This document shows, piece after piece, positions 50,347-61,342 of a DNA stretch of 64,000 bases. The position numbers and the translations under genes were made by a program. The stretch is from Paulinella micropora (Eukaryota; Cercozoa; Imbricatea; Euglyphida; Paulinellidae): positions 61,001-125,000 of the forward strand of contig WBZZ01004012.1 in assembly GCA_019918135.1 (NCBI GenBank), read 5' to 3'. The notes beneath the pieces are model-generated. The model ran no database searches, was not told the DNA's origin, and worked only from the letters and a program-made list of their open reading frames with translations. The first letter of the stretch is position 1. Each line of letters opens with the position of its first letter.

Positions 50347-50413
50347 GAGGAGGAGGAGGAGGAGGAAGAAGAAGAAGAAGAAGAAGAAGAAGAAGAAGAA
50401 GAAGAAGAAGAAG
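50313..50413 (+). repeat. (GA)n-(GGA)n-(GAA)n compound microsatellite
   Basis: Three purine repeats in series. Confidence 0.95.
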
Positions 50414-50818
50414 CTCTTTGTTTGTCTCAGTAATGAGAAAGACGCTTCTCGGAAAGATTCAGAAGCATGCGTTCCTGCTCTATTATCTCTGTAGACATCA
50501 GAAGTCATTTTGTCCATGCGTGCGCAAGCCAAGTCTTCAACACAACACAGCTACGTGACTTCTTACTCCAGGCGTCGCTCTGTGGACTTTTCCTTTCCTA
50601 TGCATCCTGCCGTTAAGCATGGAGGATGACCAGCTCAACCGAAGATTGTCTTGGGCGGGATCATGCCTGAGTCATTGCACAATAGTTGATATGTCTCGCT
50701 TGGAAGTCTGCTGGCGACTCTCTGTGTTCTGTTTACGCGTGTGCTCCTTCATCCTGGTCCTCTCTACTCTTGGCGTTACAGTCTACTTGCCAACATAGTC
50801 TTTTCTTCTCTTTGTCTT
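50414..50818. other. no recognisable gene
   Basis: About 400 bases without an identifiable feature. Confidence 0.4.
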
Positions 50819-50834
50819 CAAGTAGTAGTAGTAA

Positions 50835-50921
<87 letters not shown>

Positions 50922-50941
50922 AGAGAAGTAGTAAGAGTAGT

Positions 50942-50993
<52 letters not shown>

Positions 50994-51030
50994 ATAGTAG
51001 TAGTAATAGTAGTAGTAATAGTAGTAGTAA

Positions 51031-51067
<37 letters not shown>

Positions 51068-51093
51068 GGTGGTAGTGGTAGAAGTAGTAGTGA

Positions 51094-51147
<54 letters not shown>

Positions 51148-51189
51148 CAGTGGTGGTGGTGGTGGTGGTAGTGGTAGAAGTAGTAGTGA

Positions 51190-51247
<58 letters not shown>

Positions 51248-51286
51248 CGTAGTAGTAGTAGTAGTAGAAATAATTATAATGATATC

Positions 51287-51287
<1 letters not shown>
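50819..51287 (+). repeat. (AGT)n long microsatellite
   Basis: About 470 bp of AGT/TAG units with scattered GGT and AGC variants. All frames through it (polyserine, polyvaline, polythreonine) are products of the repeat. Confidence 0.95.
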
Positions 51288-51317
<30 letters not shown>

Positions 51318-51318
<1 letters not shown>

Positions 51319-51587
51319 GTGCTTCTCTGTCAATGGCTGATGCATTTCTGCACATGCGCCTCCATCGTCTCACCCGTGAGGGGAGTACGAAGAATTGACG
51401 ATAAGCTCTAATGACACCCCCGCAAGGGCAGTTCCAACACTTCCAGACGGGCCGGTATGTTCAATGAAAATACTGGTCCAGAAATAGACCGGTATGTTCA
51501 GTGAAAATACTGGTGGCACCAACGGGAATCGAACTGGCGACAGGGCCCAGATGGTAGAACTTGACCACTGGGCTATCACGGTGTCCA
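51318..51587 (-). mobile_element. SINE S1 copy 1 (two internal units)
   Basis: Read on the minus strand: a tRNA-like head (GGACACCGTGATAGCCCAGT, with an A-box-like TGATAGCCCAGTGG and a B box in AGTTCGATTCC), two ~35-bp units beginning CCAGTATTTTCATTGAACAT, a body (GGAAGTGTTGGAACTGCCCT to CAGAGAAGCACT) and an (ATT)n tail. The head-body-tail plan and the many copies identify a tRNA-derived SINE. Confidence 0.9.
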
Positions 51588-51612
51588 TAATAATAATAAT
51601 AATAATAATAAT

Positions 51613-51879
51613 AGTGCTTCTCTGTCAATGGCTGATGCATTTCTGCACATGCGCCTCCATCGTCTCACCCGTGAGGGGAGTACGAAGAATTGACGATAAG
51701 CTCTAATGACACCCCCGCAAGGGCAGTTCCAACACTTCCAGACGGACCGGTATGTTCAATGAAAATACTGGTCCAGACGGAGCGGTATGTTCAATGAAAA
51801 TACTGGTGGCACCGACGGGAATCGAACTGGCGACAGGGCCCAGATGGTAGAACTTGACCACTGGGCTATCACGGTGTCC

Positions 51880-51880
<1 letters not shown>
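51613..51880 (-). mobile_element. SINE S1 copy 2 (two units)
   Basis: Full-length copy with (AAT)n on both sides. Its inner unit reads CCGCTCCGTCTGGA rather than CCGGTCTATTTCTGGA. Confidence 0.9.
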
Positions 51881-51930
<50 letters not shown>

Positions 51931-51931
<1 letters not shown>

Positions 51932-52193
51932 GTGCTTCTCTGTCAATGGCTGATGCATTTCTGCACATGCGCCTCCATCGTCTCACCCGTGAGGGGAGTA
52001 CGAAGAATTGACGATAAGCTCTAATGACACCCCCGCAAGGGCAGTTCCAACACTTCCAGACGGGCCGGTATGTTCAATGAAAATACTGGTCCAGAAATAG
52101 ACCGGTATGTTCAATGAAAATACTGGTGGCACCGACGGGAATCGAACTGGCGACAGGGCCCAGATGGTAGAACTTGACCACTGGGCTATCACG

Positions 52194-52194
<1 letters not shown>
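51931..52194 (-). mobile_element. SINE S1 copy 3 (two units)
   Basis: Lacks the first few bases of the head. Flanked by (AAT)n. Confidence 0.9.
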
Positions 52195-52245
<51 letters not shown>

Positions 52246-52246
<1 letters not shown>

Positions 52247-52478
52247 GTGCTTATCTGTCAATGGCTGATGCATTTCTGCACATGCGCCTCCATCGTCTCA
52301 CCCGTGAGGGGAGTACGAAGAATTGACGATAGGCTCTAATGACACCCCCGCAAGGGCAGTTCCAACACTTCCAGACAGGCCGGTATGTTCAATGAAAATA
52401 CTGGTGGCACCGACGGGAATCGAACTGGCGACAGGGCCCATATGGTAGAACTTGACCACTGGGCTATCACGGTGTCCA
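52246..52478 (-). mobile_element. SINE S1 copy 4 (one unit)
   Basis: Same head and body but with a single ~35-bp unit, so about 233 bp long. Confidence 0.9.
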
Positions 52479-52501
52479 TTAATAATAATAATAATAATAA
52501 T

Positions 52502-52573
52502 ACTATATCTGAGGCGTACTGATGCAGCTAATGGCATATCCTCAACGGACATAAGCCTCCAATACCCTTGTTC
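52502..52573 (+). repeat. 72-bp direct repeat, copy 1
   Basis: Starts ACTATATCTGAGGCGTACTG and ends CCAATACCCTTGTTC. The same sequence is found at 52994-53066. About 420 bp of otherwise single-copy sequence lies between them. Confidence 0.85.
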
Positions 52574-52993
52574 GAGGTCCTCCACCCCCCGGTGTCAGTC
52601 TCTCGCCTGATGATCGGGGCCACCGATGGAGCTCCTGAGGGCAAGACTGCACTAAGCCGAGGTTATTCCGCAGTCCCAGCAACCTCTTGCAAGACGTCAC
52701 CGAATGTGCAAGTGCATACACCAAGCGCGGTTGCTAGAGCTGCCTCGAAACCCCACCCATAACAATCTGGTGTCTGCTGGGTCCTGGGCTATCAACCAGC
52801 GTATGCGGAGTTTAAGATCTTTTACGCGCGCAACGACCCTCCTCCCCAGCATCTACCACCAAAGGGTTATGCGTTGGCGTCACAGTTTAACGCCTTGAGG
52901 CCATTGGGCTGGAACTCTGTTTAGCAAGTGTGACTAGGTTTTTTCATCGGGATTTCCCTCAAATATGTCACAGTCAACACTCCAAGGCAGATT
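52574..52993. other. unassigned insert between 72-bp repeats
   Basis: About 420 bp, less AT-rich than its surroundings, with no long frame. The pair of direct repeats suggests a small element with terminal direct repeats or a local duplication with an insertion. Confidence 0.4.
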
Positions 52994-53066
52994 TACTATA
53001 TCTGAGGCGTACTGATGCAGCTAATGGCATATCCTCAACGGACATAAGCCTCCAATACCCTTGTTC
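52994..53066 (+). repeat. 72-bp direct repeat, copy 2
   Basis: Near-identical to 52502-52573. It runs directly into an (AAT)n tract. Confidence 0.85.
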
Positions 53067-53111
<45 letters not shown>

Positions 53112-53112
<1 letters not shown>

Positions 53113-53381
53113 GTGCTTCTCTGTCAATGGCTGATGCATTTCTGCACATGCGCCTCCATCGTCTCACCCGTGAGGGGAGTACGAAGAATTGACGATAAGC
53201 TCTAATGACAACCCCGCAAGGGCAGTTCCAACACTTCCAGACGGGCCGGTATGTTCAATGAAAATACTGGTCCAGAAATAGACCGGTATGTTCAATGAAA
53301 ATACTGGTGGCACCGACGGGAATCGAACTGGCGACAGGGCCCAGATGGTAGAACTTGACCACTGGGCTATCACGGTGTCCA
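53112..53381 (-). mobile_element. SINE S1 copy 5 (two units)
   Basis: Full length. Flanked by (AAT)n. Confidence 0.9.
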
Positions 53382-53405
53382 AATAATAATAATAATAATA
53401 ATAAT

Positions 53406-53675
53406 AGTGCTTCTCTGTCAATGGCTGATGCATTTCTGCACATGCGCCTCCATCGTCTCACCCGTGAGGGGAGTACGAAGAATTGACGATAAGCTCTAAT
53501 GACACCCCCGCAAGGGCAGTTCCAACACTTCCAGACGGGCCGGTATGTTCAATGAAAATACTGGTCCAGAAATAGACCGGTATGTTCAATGAAAATACTG
53601 GTGGCACCGACGGGAATCGAACTGGCGACAGGGCCCAGATGGTAGAACTTGACCACTGGGCTATCACGGTGTCCA
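53406..53675 (-). mobile_element. SINE S1 copy 6 (two units)
   Basis: Full length, nearly identical to copies 1 and 5. Confidence 0.9.
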
Positions 53676-53732
<57 letters not shown>

Positions 53733-53733
<1 letters not shown>

Positions 53734-54000
53734 GTGCTTCTCTGTCAATGGCTGATGCATTTCTGCACATGCGCCTCCATCGTCTCACCCGTGAGGGGAG
53801 TACGAAGAATTGACGATAAGCTCTAATGACACCCCCGCAAGGGCAGTTCCAACACTTCCAGACGGGCCGGTATGTTCAATGAAAATACTGGTCCAGACGG
53901 ATCGGTATGTTCAATGAAAATACTGGTGGCACCGACGGGAATCGAACTGGCGACAGGGCCCAGATGGTAGAACTTGACCACTGGGCTATCACGGTGTCCA
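53733..54000 (-). mobile_element. SINE S1 copy 7 (two units)
   Basis: Full length, with the CCGATCCGTCTGGA form of the inner unit. Confidence 0.9.
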
Positions 54001-54036
54001 AAATAATAATAATAATGATAATAATAATAATAATAA

Positions 54037-54965
54037 CTAGGGGCTGCGCCAACACCTGAAGGGATGGCTTGCGGTGCGCGAACGCACCCCACCCCCCCCC
54101 CCCCCCCTTCTTCCCAAGGTCGCTTTTCCTCTCATTCTCACATGCACAACTTTGCAGTCTTGGAGCAGTCTCAGCCATTCATTTTGGCACTACTTTGTCA
54201 TTACATTTGATTTTCATAATTTCAACTGTATCCATACAAAAGAACTCGGAACAAGCTAGCGAAAACACAAAGAATCAGCCTCTAAACCCCTCTGGCACAA
54301 CTCTTAGAGCCTTGGAGCATTCTTAGCCATTCATTCTGGCACTACTTTGCCAGAATCTTCGAAAATCTCTTTTTCAACTGCTTCACTGCCTAGAGCGCGT
54401 CCCGAGGTTGTGAAAACCAAAAAATCAGCCTCTCAACCCTTTTGGCACAACTTTTAGAGCCTTGGAGCATTCTCAGCCATTCATTTTGGTGCCGGCTAAT
54501 CCGCTTCGGCTACGAACAATTACAGGGCTGGGTTCCCGGGAGAAGGCCCCCGGAACCCCCCTTGCCACAGTCGACAGGGTACGTTCTATTGCCGGAGGTA
54601 AACGACATAAATCATAGGCACATTTCTTAAAGCCTTGGAGCATTCTCAGCCATTCATTTTGGTGCCGGCTGATTCGCGTGGGGTACGTACAATTGCGGAC
54701 TGGGGTTCTCGGGGGGAGGGCCCGACCCGTCCTTCCCCGTCGACAGGGTACGTTCAAATGCCGGAGGTACCGGCAAGTGCTCCCAAAAAAGCAAGGAATT
54801 TTGGCATTCACGACACTCCCCTAACGCAAATATTTGCGTGAATTCCAAAAAAATTATATCAACATCAACATCGAGTCTGGGGCTAGCCACCCTGCAAATA
54901 TGAGCTCCCAACTCTTGCTGGTTCCCACATCCAATGACTTATGGGGACAGGTGGTGCAGAAATAG

Positions 54966-55012
<47 letters not shown>

Positions 55013-55972
55013 TCAGGACACTCCCCTAACGCAAATATTTGCGTGAATTCCAAAAAAATTATATCAGCATCAACATCGAGTCTGGGGCTAGCCACCCTGC
55101 CAATATGACCTCCCAACTCCTTCTGGTTCACACAAACCATGATTTATAGGGATGGAGGGTGCCAAAATGGGCCAAAAAAAACAAGGAATTTTGGCATTCA
55201 GGACACTGCCCTAACGTAAATATTTGCGTGAATTCCAAAAAAACTATACCAGCATCAAGATCGAGTCTGGGGCTAACCACCCTGCCAATATGAGCTCCCA
55301 ACTCCTGGTTTACACAAACCGTGATTTATTCCGATGGGGGGTGCAAAAAAAGGCATAAAAAGCAAGGAATTTTGGCATTCAGGACACTCCCCTAACGCAA
55401 ATATTTGCGTGAATTCCAAAGAAATTATATCAGCATCAAGATCGAGTCTGGGGCTAGCCACCCTGTCAATATGAGCTCCCAACTCTTCTTGGTTCACACC
55501 ATGATTTATTCCGACGAGGGTGCAAAAAATAGGCTTAAAAAAACAAGGAATTTTCGCATTCAGGAAAGTCCCCTAACGCAAATATTTGCGTGAATTCCAA
55601 AGATATTATATCAGCATCAACATCGAGTCTGGGGCTAGACACCCTGTCAATATGAGCTCCCAACTCCTCCTGGTTCACACAAACCATGATTTATTCCGAT
55701 TGGGGTGCGAAAAAAAAAGGAAATGTGGCATTCAGGACACTGCCCTAACGCAAATATTTGCGTGAATTCCAAAAAAATCATATCAGCATCAAGATCGAGT
55801 CTGGGGCTAGCCATCCTGCAAATATGAGCTCCCAACTCCTCCTCGTTCCCACAAACCATGATTTATTCCGACAGGGGTGCCGAAATGGTGGGGGTGGGGG
55901 GGGGGGGGGGTACACAATTTTCATTTCCCCCTCCCCCCAAACCCCCACCCCCTTCACCAACACCTTTCAGGG
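54037..55972 (+). mobile_element. repeat H1, satellite-bearing interspersed element
   Basis: Sits in (AAT)n. Left end CTAGGGGCTGCGCCAACACC, then a poly(C) run, then a ~650-bp region containing CTTGGAGCATTCTCAGCCAT and GTCGACAGGGTACGTTC modules, then six satellite units, then a G/C-run-bearing right end finishing CACCAACACCTTTCAGGG. There is no coding sequence. The plan (fixed ends, central satellite, insertion in microsatellite) is like that of non-autonomous Helitron-related DINE/HINE or 'pearl' elements, but no diagnostic sequence proves it. Confidence 0.7.
54779..55880 (+). repeat. satellite array in H1 (six ~180-bp units)
   Basis: Each unit contains AAGGAATTTTGGCATTCA, the palindrome ACGCAAATATTTGCGT, ATCGAGTCTGGGGCTAGCCA and ATGAGCTCCCAACTC. 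Palindrome starts at 54824, 55029, 55214 (one change), 55395, 55576 and 55748 give spacings of 172-205 bp; the longest includes a poly(A) run at 54968-55007. Confidence 0.9.
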
Positions 55973-55998
55973 ATAATAATAACAATAATAATAATAAT

Positions 55999-56229
55999 AG
56001 TGCTTCTCTGTCAATGGCTGATGCAAATCTGCACATGCGCCTCCATCGTCTCACCCGTGAGGGGAGTACGAAGAATTGACGATAGGCTCTAATGACACCC
56101 CCGCAAGGGCAGTTCCAACACTTCCAGACGGACCGGTATTTTCAATGAAAATACTGGTGGCACCGACGGGAATCGAACTGGTGACAGGGCCCAGATGGTA
56201 GAACTTGACCACTGGGCTATCACGGTGTC
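55999..56229 (-). mobile_element. SINE S1 copy 8 (one unit)
   Basis: One-unit form, with GATGCAAATCTG in place of GATGCATTTCTG in the body. This variant is shared with copies 11 and 16. Confidence 0.9.
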
Positions 56230-56277
56230 AATAATAATAATAATGATAATAATAACAATAATAATAATAATAATAAT

Positions 56278-56544
56278 AGTGCTTCTCTGTCAATGGCTGA
56301 TGCATTTCTGCACATGCGCCTCCATCGTCTCACCCGTGAGGGGAGTACGAAGAATTGACGATAGGCTCTAATGACACCCCCGCAAGGGCAGTTCCAACAC
56401 TTCCAGACGGGCCGGTATGTTCAATGAAAATACTGGTCCAGACGGATCGGTATGTTCAATGAAAATACTGGTGGCACCGACGGGAATCGAACTGGCGACA
56501 GGGCCCAGACGGTAGAACTTGACCACTGGGCTATCACGGTGTCC

Positions 56545-56546
<2 letters not shown>
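56278..56546 (-). mobile_element. SINE S1 copy 9 (two units)
   Basis: Full length. Followed by a long (AAT)n tract. Confidence 0.9.
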
Positions 56547-56617
<71 letters not shown>

Positions 56618-56646
56618 GAATAATAATAATAATAAGAATAATAATA

Positions 56647-56699
56647 GGCTTCCTCAGACTATAGCATCAGATCCAGATCCTGGACATGTGTCTCCATTA
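56647..56699. repeat. module S3 copy 1
   Basis: About 53 bp (GGCTTCCTCAGACTATAGCA ... CATGTGTCTCCATTAA) between (AAT)n runs. Repeated at 59340-59391 and partly at 63534-63582. Confidence 0.8.
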
Positions 56700-56728
56700 A
56701 TAACAATAATAATAATAATAATAATAAT

Positions 56729-56956
56729 AGTGCTTCTCTGTCAATGGCTGATGCATTTCTGCACATGCGCCTCCATCGTCTCACCCGTGAGGGGAGTACG
56801 AAGAATTGACGATAAGCTCTAATGACACCCCCGCAAGGGCAGTTCCAACACTTCCAGACGGGCCGGTATGTTCAATGAAAATACTGGTCCAGACGGATCG
56901 GTATGTTCAATGAAAATACTGGTGGCACCGACGGGAATCGAACTGGCGACAGGGCC
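56729..56956 (-). mobile_element. SINE S1 copy 10 (head-truncated)
   Basis: Two units, but the outer ~40 bp of the tRNA-like head are missing. The break is joined directly to (AAT)n. Confidence 0.9.
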
Positions 56957-56976
56957 AATAATAATAATAATAATAA

Positions 56977-58330
56977 CTAGGGGCTGCGCCAACACCTGAA
57001 AGGATGGTTCGCGGTACGCTTCGCGCACCCCTCCCCCCCCCCCCCCCTCGGGCTGGGGTTCCCGGGGGGAGAGCCCCCCGGACCCGCCCTTTCCCGTCGA
57101 CAGGGTACGTTCAATTGCCGGAGGTACCAGAACGCAAGTGTAAGCTCTGGTGGCACAAAAATCTAAAATCTCTGGTTTTTTGTGCCACCTTCCACCAAAA
57201 CTTTTTCATCTTCGAAGAGAGTGCACGTAGAGGTGTCGGGTACACCAAACATCAACCTCAAACTCCCGCGGGCGTGCGCAAACGGCGCCTGCTGGCGCAA
57301 AAACCTCAATTTTCCTATGTGTAGGCCACCCGGCGCCACAATTTTTATGTTTTCGAAGAGAGCTCATCAAGAAGTGTCAGGTACACCAAATATCAGCCGC
57401 TAACTCCCTCTGGTGTGCGCAAACGGCGGCTGGTGGCACAAGTCCTCAATTTTCTGGTGTGTGGGTGCCACCCGCGACCAAAACGGGTACTTACAATCGC
57501 CGGGCTGGGGTTCCCGGGGGGAGGGCCCCCCGGACCCCCCCTGCCCCGTCGACAGGGTACGTTCAATTGCCGGAGGGCGCCTGGTGGCACAAGACCTCAA
57601 CTTTCTGGTGTGGGTGCCACCTGCAACCAAAAGGGGTACGTACAATAGCCGGGGCCCCCCGGAGCCCCCCTGCCCAGTCGACAGGGTACGTTCAATTGCC
57701 GGAGGCACCGGCAAGTGCTCCCAAAAAAGCAAGGAATTTTGGCATTCACGACACTCCCCTAACGCAAATATTTGCGTGAATTCCAAAAAAATTATATCAG
57801 CATCAACATCGAGTCTGGGGCTAGCCACCCTGCCAATATGAGCTCCCAACTCCTCCTGGTTCCCACAGACCATGATTTATAGGGATGGGGGGTGAAAAAA
57901 AGGCCAAAAAAACAAGGAAATTTGGCATTCACGACACTCCCCTAACGCAAACATTTGCTTGAATTCCACAAAAAGTATATCAGCATCAAGATCGAGTCTG
58001 GGGCTAGCCACCCTGCCAATATGAGCTCCCAACTCCTCCTGGTTCCCACAAACCATGATTTATAGGGACAGGGGGTGCAAAAATATGAAGAAAAAAAAAC
58101 AAGGAATTTTGGCATTCAGGACACTCCCCTAACGCAAATATTTGCATGAATTCCAAAAAAATCATATCAGCATCAACATCGAGTCTGGGGCTAATCACCC
58201 TGCAAATATGAGCTCCCAAATCCTCGTTCCCACAAACCATGATTTATAGGGATAGGGGTACCGAAATGGTGGGGGTGGGGGGTACACAATTTCCATTTTC
58301 ACCCTCCCCCTTCACCAACACCTTTCAGGG
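56977..58330 (+). mobile_element. repeat H2
   Basis: Same ends as H1 (CTAGGGGCTGCGCC ... CACCTTTCAGGG), but with a different left interior: tandem modules with GGCGCCTGCTGGCGCAAAAA and GTCGACAGGGTACGTTC. Three satellite units follow. Confidence 0.7.
57720..58265 (+). repeat. satellite array in H2 (three units)
   Basis: Palindrome positions 57772, 57955 (degenerate) and 58132; spacing 183 and 177 bp. Confidence 0.85.
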
Positions 58331-58356
58331 ATGATAACAACAACAACAACAACAAC

Positions 58357-58399
<43 letters not shown>

Positions 58400-58459
58400 G
58401 AATAATAATAATAATAATAATAATGTAATAATAATAATAATGATAATAATAATAATAAT

Positions 58460-58691
58460 AGTGCTTCTCTGTCAATGGCTGATGCAAATCTGCACATGCG
58501 ACTCCATCGTCTCACCCGTGAGGGAGTACGAAGAATTGACGATAGGCTCCAATGACACCCCCGCATGGACAGTTCCAACACTTCCAGACGGACCGGTATG
58601 TTCAATGAAAATACTGGTGGCACCGACGGGAATCGAACTGGCGACAGGGCCCAGATGGTAGAACTTGACCACTGGGCTATCACGGTGTCCA
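58460..58691 (-). mobile_element. SINE S1 copy 11 (one unit)
   Basis: One-unit form with the GATGCAAATCTG variant. Confidence 0.9.
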
Positions 58692-58698
58692 AATAATA

Positions 58699-58737
<39 letters not shown>

Positions 58738-58738
<1 letters not shown>

Positions 58739-59006
58739 GTGCTTCTCTGTCAATGGCTGATGCATTTCTGCACATGCGCCTCCATCGTCTCACCCGTGAG
58801 GGGAGTACGAAGAATTGACGATAGGCTCTAACGACACCCCCGCAAGGGCAGTTCCAACACTTCCAGACGGGCCGGTATGTTCAATGAAAATACTGGTCCA
58901 GACGGATCGGTATGTTCAATGAAAATACTGGTGGCACCGACGGGAATCGAACTGGCGACAGGGCCCAGATGGTAGAACTTGACCACTGGGCTATCACGGT
59001 GTCCAA
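58738..59006 (-). mobile_element. SINE S1 copy 12 (two units)
   Basis: Full length. A further 28-bp piece of the head (TTGGTAGAACTTGACCACTG...) is repeated at 59006-59033 before the next (AAT)n. Confidence 0.9.
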
Positions 59007-59057
59007 TTGGTAGAACTTGACCACTGGGCTATCAATAATAATAATAATAATAATAAT

Positions 59058-59287
59058 AGTGCTTCTCTGTCAATGGCTGATGCATTTCTGCACATGCGCC
59101 TCCATCGTCTCACCCGTGAGGGGAGTACGAAGAATTGACGATAAGCTCTAATGACACCCCCGCAAGGGCAGTTCCAACACTTCCAGACGGGCCGGTATGT
59201 TCAATGAAAATACTGGTCCAGAAATAAACCGGTATGTTCAATGAAAATACTGGTGGCACCGACGGGAATCGAACTGGCGACAGGGCC
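59058..59287 (-). mobile_element. SINE S1 copy 13 (head-truncated)
   Basis: Two units. It stops inside the head at ACAGGGCC, the same region as copy 10. Confidence 0.9.
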
Positions 59288-59339
<52 letters not shown>

Positions 59340-59387
59340 GGCTTCCTCAGACTATAGCATCAGATCCAGATCCTGGACATGTGCCTC

Positions 59388-59391
<4 letters not shown>
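59340..59391. repeat. module S3 copy 2
   Basis: Almost identical to 56647-56699. (AAT)n on both sides. Confidence 0.8.
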
Positions 59392-59439
<48 letters not shown>

Positions 59440-59440
<1 letters not shown>

Positions 59441-59612
59441 GTGTATCTCCTGCCAATTGCTGAGCCAAAAGGCCATGTGCATCCAGTCCTCCATTCCATA
59501 AGGAAAGTCTCCACACCAATCGGTGGAATAAAGGAAGTGACGGCATAGAACATTACTCTAGGAGCTTTATACCAATCAGCCCATGGAAAGGACCAATGGC
59601 CTATGTACTCCC
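59440..59612. repeat. module S2 copy 1
   Basis: About 173 bp (GTGTATCTCCTGCCAATTGC ... CCTATGTACTCCCT) between (AAT)n runs. The second copy is at 63688-63855. On the minus strand it is largely open in two frames, but no protein family is recognised. Confidence 0.85.
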
Positions 59613-59649
<37 letters not shown>

Positions 59650-61317
59650 TAGGGGCTGCGCCAACACCTGAAAGGATGGCTTGCAGTGCACCGCCCCCCC
59701 CCCCCCCCCCAACTCCCCCTCCTCTTCCCAGCGTCGCTTTTCCTCTCATTCTCGCATGCACAACTTTTACAGTCTCGGAGCAATCTCAGCCTTTGGCACT
59801 ACTTTGTCATTACATTCGAATGTCATAACTCAAACTATATCCCTAAAAAAGAGCTCGTAATCAGCTTGCGAAAATACAAAGAATCAGCCTCTAAGCCCCT
59901 CTGGCACTTTGAGCCTTGGAGCATTCTCAGCCATTCATGGCACTACTTTACCAGAATCTTCGTAAATATCAAGATCGAGTCTGGGGCTAGCCACCCTGTC
60001 AATATGAGCTCCCGACTCCTGGTTCCTACAAACCATGATTTATTTCGACAGGGTGGCAGAAATGGGGCCAGAGGGGTTTATGCCGTTTACCTCCGGCAAT
60101 TGAACGTACCCTGTAGACCTTGGAAAGGGGGGGAGTCTGCGGGGCCCTCCCGCCGGGAACCCAAGCCCTGTAATTGTTCGTACCGGAAGCGGATTAGCCG
60201 GCACCAAAATGAATGGCTAAGAATGCTCCAAGGCTCCAAAAATTGTGCCAGGAGAATGAGCCAAGGCTCCAAAAATTGTGCCAGAAGGGCTGAGAGGCTG
60301 ATTTTTTGGTACAGTTTTTTTTGGAATTCATGCAAATATTTGCGTTAGGGGAGTGTCCTGAATGCCAGAATTCGTTTTTTAGGCCTATTTCTGCACCCCC
60401 CGTCGGAATAAATCATGGCTTGTGGGAACCAGGAGTTGGGAGCTCATATTGACAGGGACCCCAGACTCGATATTGATGCTGGTATAGTTTGTTTGGAATT
60501 CACGCAAATATTTGCGTTAGGGGAGTGTCCTGATTGCCAAAATTCCTTGCTGAGCACTTTGCCGGTACCTCCGGCATTTGAACGTACCCTGTCGACGGGG
60601 AAGGGGGGTCCGGCCCCCCCCCATCCCCCGGGGAACCCCAGTCCTGCAATCGTACCCCACGCGAATTAACCGGCACCAAAATGAATGGCTGAGAATGCTC
60701 CAAGGCTTTAAGAAATGTGCCAATAGTTTATGTCGTTTACCTCCGGCAATAGAACGTACCCTGTCGACTGTGGCAAGGGGGGTTCGGGGGGCCTTCTCCC
60801 GGGAACCCAGCCCCGTAATTGTTCGTAGCCGAAGCGGATTAGCCGGCACCAAAATGAATGGCTGAGAATGCTCCAAGGCTCTAAAAGTTGTGCCAGAAGG
60901 GTTGAGAGGCTGATTTTTTGGTTTTCACAACCTCGGGACGCGCTCCAGATAATGAACCAGTTGAAAAAGAGATTTACAAAGATTCTGGCAAAGTAGTGCC
61001 AGAATGAATGGCTAAGAATGCTCCAAGGCTCTAAGAGTTGTGCCAGAGGGGCTTAGAGGCTGATTCTTTGTGTTTTCGCTAGCTTGTTACGAGTTCTTTT
61101 GTATGGATACAGTTGAAATTATGAAAATCAAATGTAATGACAAAGTAGTGCCAAAATGAATGGCTGAGATTGCTCCAAGGCTGTACAAGTTGTGCTTGTG
61201 AGAAGGGGAGGAAAAACGATGTTGGGAAGAGGAGGGGGAGTTGGGGGGGGGGGGGGGGGGGGGGGGGGTTGCGCGAAGCGCACCGAAAACCATCCTTTCA
61301 GGTGTTGGCGCAATCCC
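59650..61317. mobile_element. repeat H3, fold-back form
   Basis: The left ~400 bp read like the left end of H1 plus one satellite piece (59960-60050). From about 60075 the same modules return on the opposite strand and end in the inverse of the left end (GGTGTTGGCGCAATCCC). Two inverted satellite palindromes lie at about 60334 and 60502. The result is a large imperfect inverted repeat. Confidence 0.65.
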
Positions 61318-61342
61318 TTTTTATTATTTTATTATTATTATC

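Noticed and set aside
50741-51398. Polyserine, polyvaline and polythreonine frames
   Set aside because: All come from the (AGT)n tract; no non-repetitive coding sequence is attached.
54779-55880. CRISPR-like array from regular repeats
   Set aside because: Units are ~180 bp, contiguous and diverged, with no unique spacers, no cas genes and a eukaryotic setting.
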